Source: Uloborus plumipes
Taxonomy: Eukaryota; Arthropoda; Arachnida; Araneae; Uloboridae
NCBI GenBank assembly: GCA_038373865.1
Contig: JAXGGA010003059.1
Span: 45,542 to 109,541, forward strand
Direction: 5' to 3'
Length of the DNA stretch: 64,000 nt
Shown: positions 59,425 to 64,000 of the stretch, piece after piece
How positions within the stretch are numbered: position 1 is the first letter of the stretch
Layout: each line of letters opens with the position of its first letter
Program-made: the position numbers and the translations under genes
The notes under the pieces: generated by a model
The model's input: the letters and a program-made list of their open reading frames with translations, nothing else
Told to the model about the DNA's origin: nothing
Databases searched by the model: none

Positions 59425-61329
59425 ACGACAGTATATATTTTCCTCTCTGTAGTTCAACGTATAATTTCTCGAATATTTTTTCAATTTGTAATGTACTAAT
59501 CCTTATCTTTCGAAAAATGAAAAATAAAATCATCCGTGGAACGTTTTAGAAACAAAATGCAGTCAAATGATCCGAAAAATTAAATGGTTTGCGCGTTTTA
59601 TTCAATACGCTAGTTAATACAAAATGTTAGAGCTTAAAATTATTGACTATAAATAATGCCACATTTTTAAAAATGCATAATTTGTATAAAACCACGTATT
59701 TGTTAACATACTTGCAGTTGCCACCTTTCTTTATAAAACTCTAAACCTACTCCTAAAGAAAAAAGAAATGTTGCTTTACTCCAAACATCGTTTTCCTATT
59801 GTCGCCCAATCAAATCGTGCTGAGGTTGTTCTTTTCCTTTCTTTTCGTCAACATTCCTGAGAAAATTGTAACTTAGTTTTTTATAACAAACAGTCAAAGA
59901 GAATCTCAGCGAATCTTAACTTGTGCAGAGAAGTGGAAATGTAATTCGAGTGATTGTGTTTTAGCCAATACTGTTAGATTACTGGAAAGAAAAATATGCC
60001 GTTTTAAATAAAAATAGCGATAAAAAAAAACCTTATTTCCAAAGAAAAAAAGTACTTTCTGGGAAATGTAGTTTAAATAAATGATTTGAACGAAAGGTTT
60101 GATAAATTTATTTTATATGTGATTCGAAAATCTGAAAAAAAATAGACAAATTTTGAAGTAATATCTCAGCTTGTTTTTGCTAAATATTTTTTCGTTTAAT
60201 CGTGCTTTGATGGAACAATTATGGCAACTAGTGCTTATGTTTGGCGATTGAAAATCACATATAGTATTTGAACGGTGCATGAAAGTTTTTTTAGAAATAT
60301 CTTTCTACATGGTGTCATTCAATTAAAAAAAAAAAAAAGAAATTATCTCTACTTTTGCTAACATATGAAAAGTTTATATGAAAAGTGGTAAAACAACTTT
60401 CGTGTTTTACAGCAATTTACCAGAAGTTTACTAACGGTTTCTTTTACAATGAAGTGATGACTGGTAAAAGTACAAAATTTTTATGTAATAGAATTTAGTT
60501 ACGTCTTCAACCTGGTATCCACGAAACTCAAGGATTCCCTAGAATTTTTATGACTATTTGGTCAGTATTTGTTTAAACAAATCTCACAAACATTCGCAAA
60601 CTTTACATTCTTATAAAAGATTGAACCTAATGGTCTCTTGTAAAAAAAACTGTTTTATGTTTTGCTTTTGATTATAAGTGATAAATTATTTTGAAAGCAA
60701 AGGGGAAAAAAACATTAGCTACCTTGCTGTTTATAATTTTTTAACGATATTTATACTGCGGTGAAATAAAGATCCAAAATTAGTCTTGTACAATAGGAAA
60801 AGGCATTAATAGCATGTCTTAATGGCTAAAAAAACATTTGGTATTTGATTGTAGTATTTAAAGGTTCTCATGATTTATATACAGCTCTGATATGTTTATG
60901 CATGTCACAGGTTTAACCTAACAAAGCTTCCATCAATGGTAACCCGTCTATAAAAGGAATGATGTAAACATGTATAGGAAAAAGATGTATGGAGAGTACA
61001 GATTATGAATAATATATTTTTTTCCATGAAATTATTCGATTTAACGGGAGCAAAACTGCGTCCATTAAAAGCATCATGTCTTTGAGGAATAAAGCATTTA
61101 TGTTTTGATCGTATTATTCTGTCACTAGAGCCATTACGTGTGTAAATGTACCACTTGCTGTTTTCACAAAAATCTAGCAAGAGGGGAGGGTGCTAGCTGT
61201 TATAATGAATCCATTTGCGCTGAAAAGGGGCTGCAACCGGTAACGATCCCTATTCCCCTGCAGTAAATAATACTTATCATCTGCTGTTTTTCCTTAGTAA
61301 AATGGCTCACAGTGGGACTCTTTACTGAC
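59425..61329. other. AT-rich DNA, nothing supported
   Basis: If the peptide gene continues leftwards this could be its intron, 3' exon or downstream DNA. No exon is recognised. Confidence 0.35.
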
Positions 61330-61509
61330 TCATGTAACGACACTTATGTGAATTAAAAAGTTGATTTGTTGGATATATATAAAGCAATGAAGAATGCAGT
61401 TTACAGCGTAACACCTAATGACTCTCTCATTTCTTCTCATTCTTATGTCTACAATAACATTGCTAGTTACATTCGTTTTCTCTGCTTTCAAAAGGAAATC
61501 AAGTAAATA
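61330..61509 (-). CDS. Very tentative next exon of the CCAP gene
   Basis: On the minus strand a good acceptor, TTTTCTTTCTGCAG, ends at 61510. It is followed in phase 0, matching the donor of the CCAP exon, by 59 open codons (YLLDFLLKAEKTNVTSN...) and TGA. The sequence shows no processing sites beyond scattered basic residues and no similarity I recognise. Splice strength alone supports it; a chance match in AT-rich DNA is quite possible. Confidence 0.15.
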   Translation of the reverse strand, partial: YLLDFLLKAEKTNVTSNVIVDIRMRRNERVIRCYAVNCILHCFIYIQQINFLIHISVVT

Positions 61510-62164
61510 CTGCAGAAAGAAAATTTTATTGAAATGATAATTATATATATATTCATTGAGCATATTATTTTTTTTGACTGTTAGACAATTATAACTGTTA
61601 AACATTTGTGTTGATATACTGTAAATAGTAGTTGCTTATTGTATCGCTTAGCTTTTAGGCTTCCTCTACTTTGAATTGAAACCAAGAACATAATATAGGA
61701 ATAAAGTTATTTCGATTTTTAAATATTCTTTATAAAAATAGTTTGAATACTACATTACTTTCTTTTACGTCTATTTAGTACTCGATGACTTTTAATAACT
61801 CAAAAGAACAGTTGCATGTACTCTTGTACAAGCGTTAGAAGCAACAATTCTCAAATGATTAGCGTTTAAGACATTATCCTACACATGTAAAATAATGTCA
61901 AACTTGTAAAATAATAATTTGAAAATATTAAGAAAAATGTTAGGTTTGTTCGCGACTGTGATCTAAAATTGCATAAACTGCATGGTACGCATATAAGGAA
62001 CAAAAATACAATGTAACAGTGCCTTACAGCGAGTAAGAAAATACTTCAAGCAATTACACCAATAGATGCTGAGAATTAATACCGAAAAAATTTTTACAAC
62101 CATTTTCTTCTAAATATCGACATTTTTAACATCATTTAGTGGTCATTATTTGTAAATATTAGCG

Positions 62165-62620
62165 CCAAATTGAACCCAGATTCAAAAAAAAAAAATAAAA
62201 GGCCAAATTCGTAGCCAACTTGGCTATCAAGTGCTTAGTGAGGAACTTCCAAGTGATCGCCAAACTATAACATCACTGAAATCTGCATTGAAGTTTCCAG
62301 AAATTTGCCCCAAAAAGGGGAGAAAGACTCCCTTTGGAACATGCAAATGCAACCAAAGGATGAGGTGCATAATTAGATCCCACTCGGACTTTACATGCAA
62401 TATTCCAATCTTCTACGTCTCACCGTTTTTGAGTTATGCGAGATACATACAGACAAACGAACATACATACATATATACGTACATACAGATGCCACGAGAA
62501 AATTCGTAGTAATTAAAACGGGGATGGTCAAAATGGATGTTTTTTGGTTGTCCATACATTTGAAGGTACGTATGAATGTGCGAGATTACAATACTTTCTT
62601 TATTACGTAAAAGAAAGCAA
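62165..62620 (+). mobile_element. Non-LTR-type retroelement 3' tail
   Basis: CAAAAAGGGGAGAAAGACTC, GAACATGCAAATGCAACC, TCACCGTTTTTGAGTTATGC and CATACATACATATATACGTA occur in order, followed by GGGGATGGTCAAAATGGATG and a terminal ATACTTTCTT...AAGAAAG hairpin (about 62592-62617). These phrases recall 3' regions of RTE-like elements in arthropods (from memory). The end shares AATACTTTCTT with the tail at 25041-25623. It lies about 170 bp from the CCAP exon, in its downstream intron. Confidence 0.55.
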
Positions 62621-62789
62621 TAATTCTTTATAAGTTTCAGACAGAAGTGCTTGCCAAATGTATGCAACGTATTGGCAGTAATAATCACGTTTTGAAACAG
62701 TTGGCTTTCCTTTCTTTGATTTCCTCAAGAATTCAAATAAATAAAACAAGAAAATAGTGCTGTAACTAAAAAGGAATTAGTACACTAAC

Positions 62790-62987
62790 CTCGTCCAGAA
62801 TACCTCGTAAAGCTTCAACTTCTGCCATCTTCTGCTGCAACAACGCATACAACTTATTTTGGGTTCCTTGTCTTGAAGTGAAAATGTCGCTGGTTTCTCC
62901 AGACCTAGCCCCAGATCGTTTTCTCCCACACCCAGTGAAGGCATTGCAAAATGGACGTTTCTGAAGAAGTGGAAGGTCCATCCTGTC
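62790..62987 (-). CDS. CCAP: Crustacean cardioactive peptide (CCAP) precursor, core exon
   Basis: A 66-codon exon in phase 0. The acceptor TTTGACTACTCTTCAG precedes 62987 and the donor GAG|GTTAGT follows 62790. The encoded segment reads DRMDLPLLQK-R, then PFCNAFTGC (62928-62954), then G-R-K-R, then an acidic and helical spacer ending ALRGILDE. KR upstream and GRKR downstream are prohormone convertase sites, and the glycine supplies the C-terminal amide. The two cysteines of the nonapeptide form its disulphide ring. PFCNAFTGC-amide is the invariant arthropod CCAP, a secreted neuropeptide acting on a G-protein-coupled receptor in heart stimulation and ecdysis behaviour. The signal-peptide exon is not seen and probably lies beyond 64000; the 3' exon is not established. 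Confidence 0.95.
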
Positions 62988-64000
62988 CTGAAGAGTAGTC
63001 AAAAAAATGAGTTTTAGTTTAAAGATCATTAGTTGTGCTATAAAGTTTAAACAGCACTAACAAAAAGTTTTCATACGTCAAAAGATAAAAAAAGCTTGTA
63101 AAAAGAGTAGTAGTTTTTACCAAGCATACAATTATTCATTATGGACTATTATACAATCCTCACATAAAATTTAATAATGAGTGAAAAATTTCAAAAATAC
63201 TTTGCAGTCAGCAATACATGAACAAAATATCTGCATAAGGAATTTATTAATATTTAATCTATGATATACGTTTTTATAAAAATTACGTTTTATGTTTTAC
63301 TTTTCTTCCGTTTTATTGATGTTTAAAATTAATTCATTGTAAAAATTTTGTATGTATGAGTCTTATGTATCATTGAAAACAAACTGTAGAGAAGGTTGTT
63401 TTTTTTCCTCACAAGAAAGTTTCGATAAGGAGTTTTGCACGAGGGCTATATTCGAAGAGCTAATGTAACAAGAATAGAAGCGAAAATTGGAGTACAAAAT
63501 GGTGGAAAAAAGTACTGATTAGTTTTTTTAACCAATTCTTCCAGAGAAATGGATACTATTTGCTAGTTTTAAAAGGAGAGTATTTACATGAAAATTACAG
63601 AACAACAGTTTATTATAGCTGGAATCAGCTTTTCTATGTCTAGAATACAGCTTTGCAATATAATGTATGTATACATTTTTCTACAAGCATTTTATTTGAA
63701 GTAGATAAGCTTATCAAACATGTACCCAAAACTGTAACATATAGGTATTTTTAGTTGGTTACTGTGTATGCTCAAAGTAAATAATCCTTAATTTCCTCGG
63801 TAAACTAGATATTTGACTTTCTTTTAGTAGCGTTCAAGAAATTGAATATCCAAAATGTTACGAATTTTTTTTTATTACGGAAAAACCCGACGCTCATTGA
63901 TTTTTTTTTTAATTTCTTGAAACATTTTATTTTTCTCGTAATGTAAAAACCAATTTTTAACTTGCAATTTGTTTCTCTTTTTGATTTCAATAACATTTTT
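62988..64000 (-). other. Probable intron upstream of the CCAP core exon
   Basis: AT-rich DNA without a recognisable signal-peptide exon on the minus strand. A lysine-rich open frame at 63805-63996 lacks a signal-peptide character. The upstream exon is expected to the right of the window. Confidence 0.5.

Overview
The window reads as AT-rich, repeat-packed arthropod DNA. The only host coding sequence I can defend is one exon near the right end on the minus strand (62790-62987). It encodes the crustacean cardioactive peptide core PFCNAFTGC between KR and GRKR processing sites, so the host is an arthropod. The flanking precursor sequence and the transposon mix suggest a chelicerate, perhaps a spider, but that is inference. 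No bacterial features, CRISPR array, rRNA or intact tRNA gene is visible.

Left third (1-20 kb): a decayed DNA transposon with reiterated ACGTCCGACACC motifs (241-2041); a GTCATTCACTGG cluster; an unclassified repeat (3.6-5.0 kb); a TA-flanked transposon (5220-7401) carrying GCCAGGAGAGGGACAT motifs and a nested 652-bp foldback; hAT-type elements with 8-bp target duplications (7581-7753, 10358-11459, 12090-12259); a decayed L2/CR1-like LINE (12.8-13.9 kb); tRNA-derived SINE heads; and two Helitrons in perfect head-to-tail tandem (16315-19550).

Middle (20-32 kb): a pogo-like transposon whose relic ends in a PHD-type zinc finger (20101-20981); a 3.65-kb long-terminal-repeat DNA transposon with a perfect 8-bp duplication (21048-24698); a second Helitron family with one copy inserted inside another (25624-29483), the pair sitting in the terminal hairpin of a retroelement tail; and a foldback element inside a long (TA)n tract.

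Right half (32-62 kb): mostly unannotatable AT-rich DNA holding seven copies of one MITE built from palindromic ACTGTAAAATT blocks, two larger TA-flanked transposons with reiterated terminal motifs (39205-40912, 43934-45226), Tigger/pogo-type short elements (52-54 kb), and small palindromes. A retroelement tail lies just beyond the peptide exon, in its downstream intron.

The recurring theme is DNA transposons that carry many copies of a short element-specific motif. At least eight unrelated motifs are used this way in 64 kb, and several elements have TA duplications. Nesting gives a relative insertion order at several sites.
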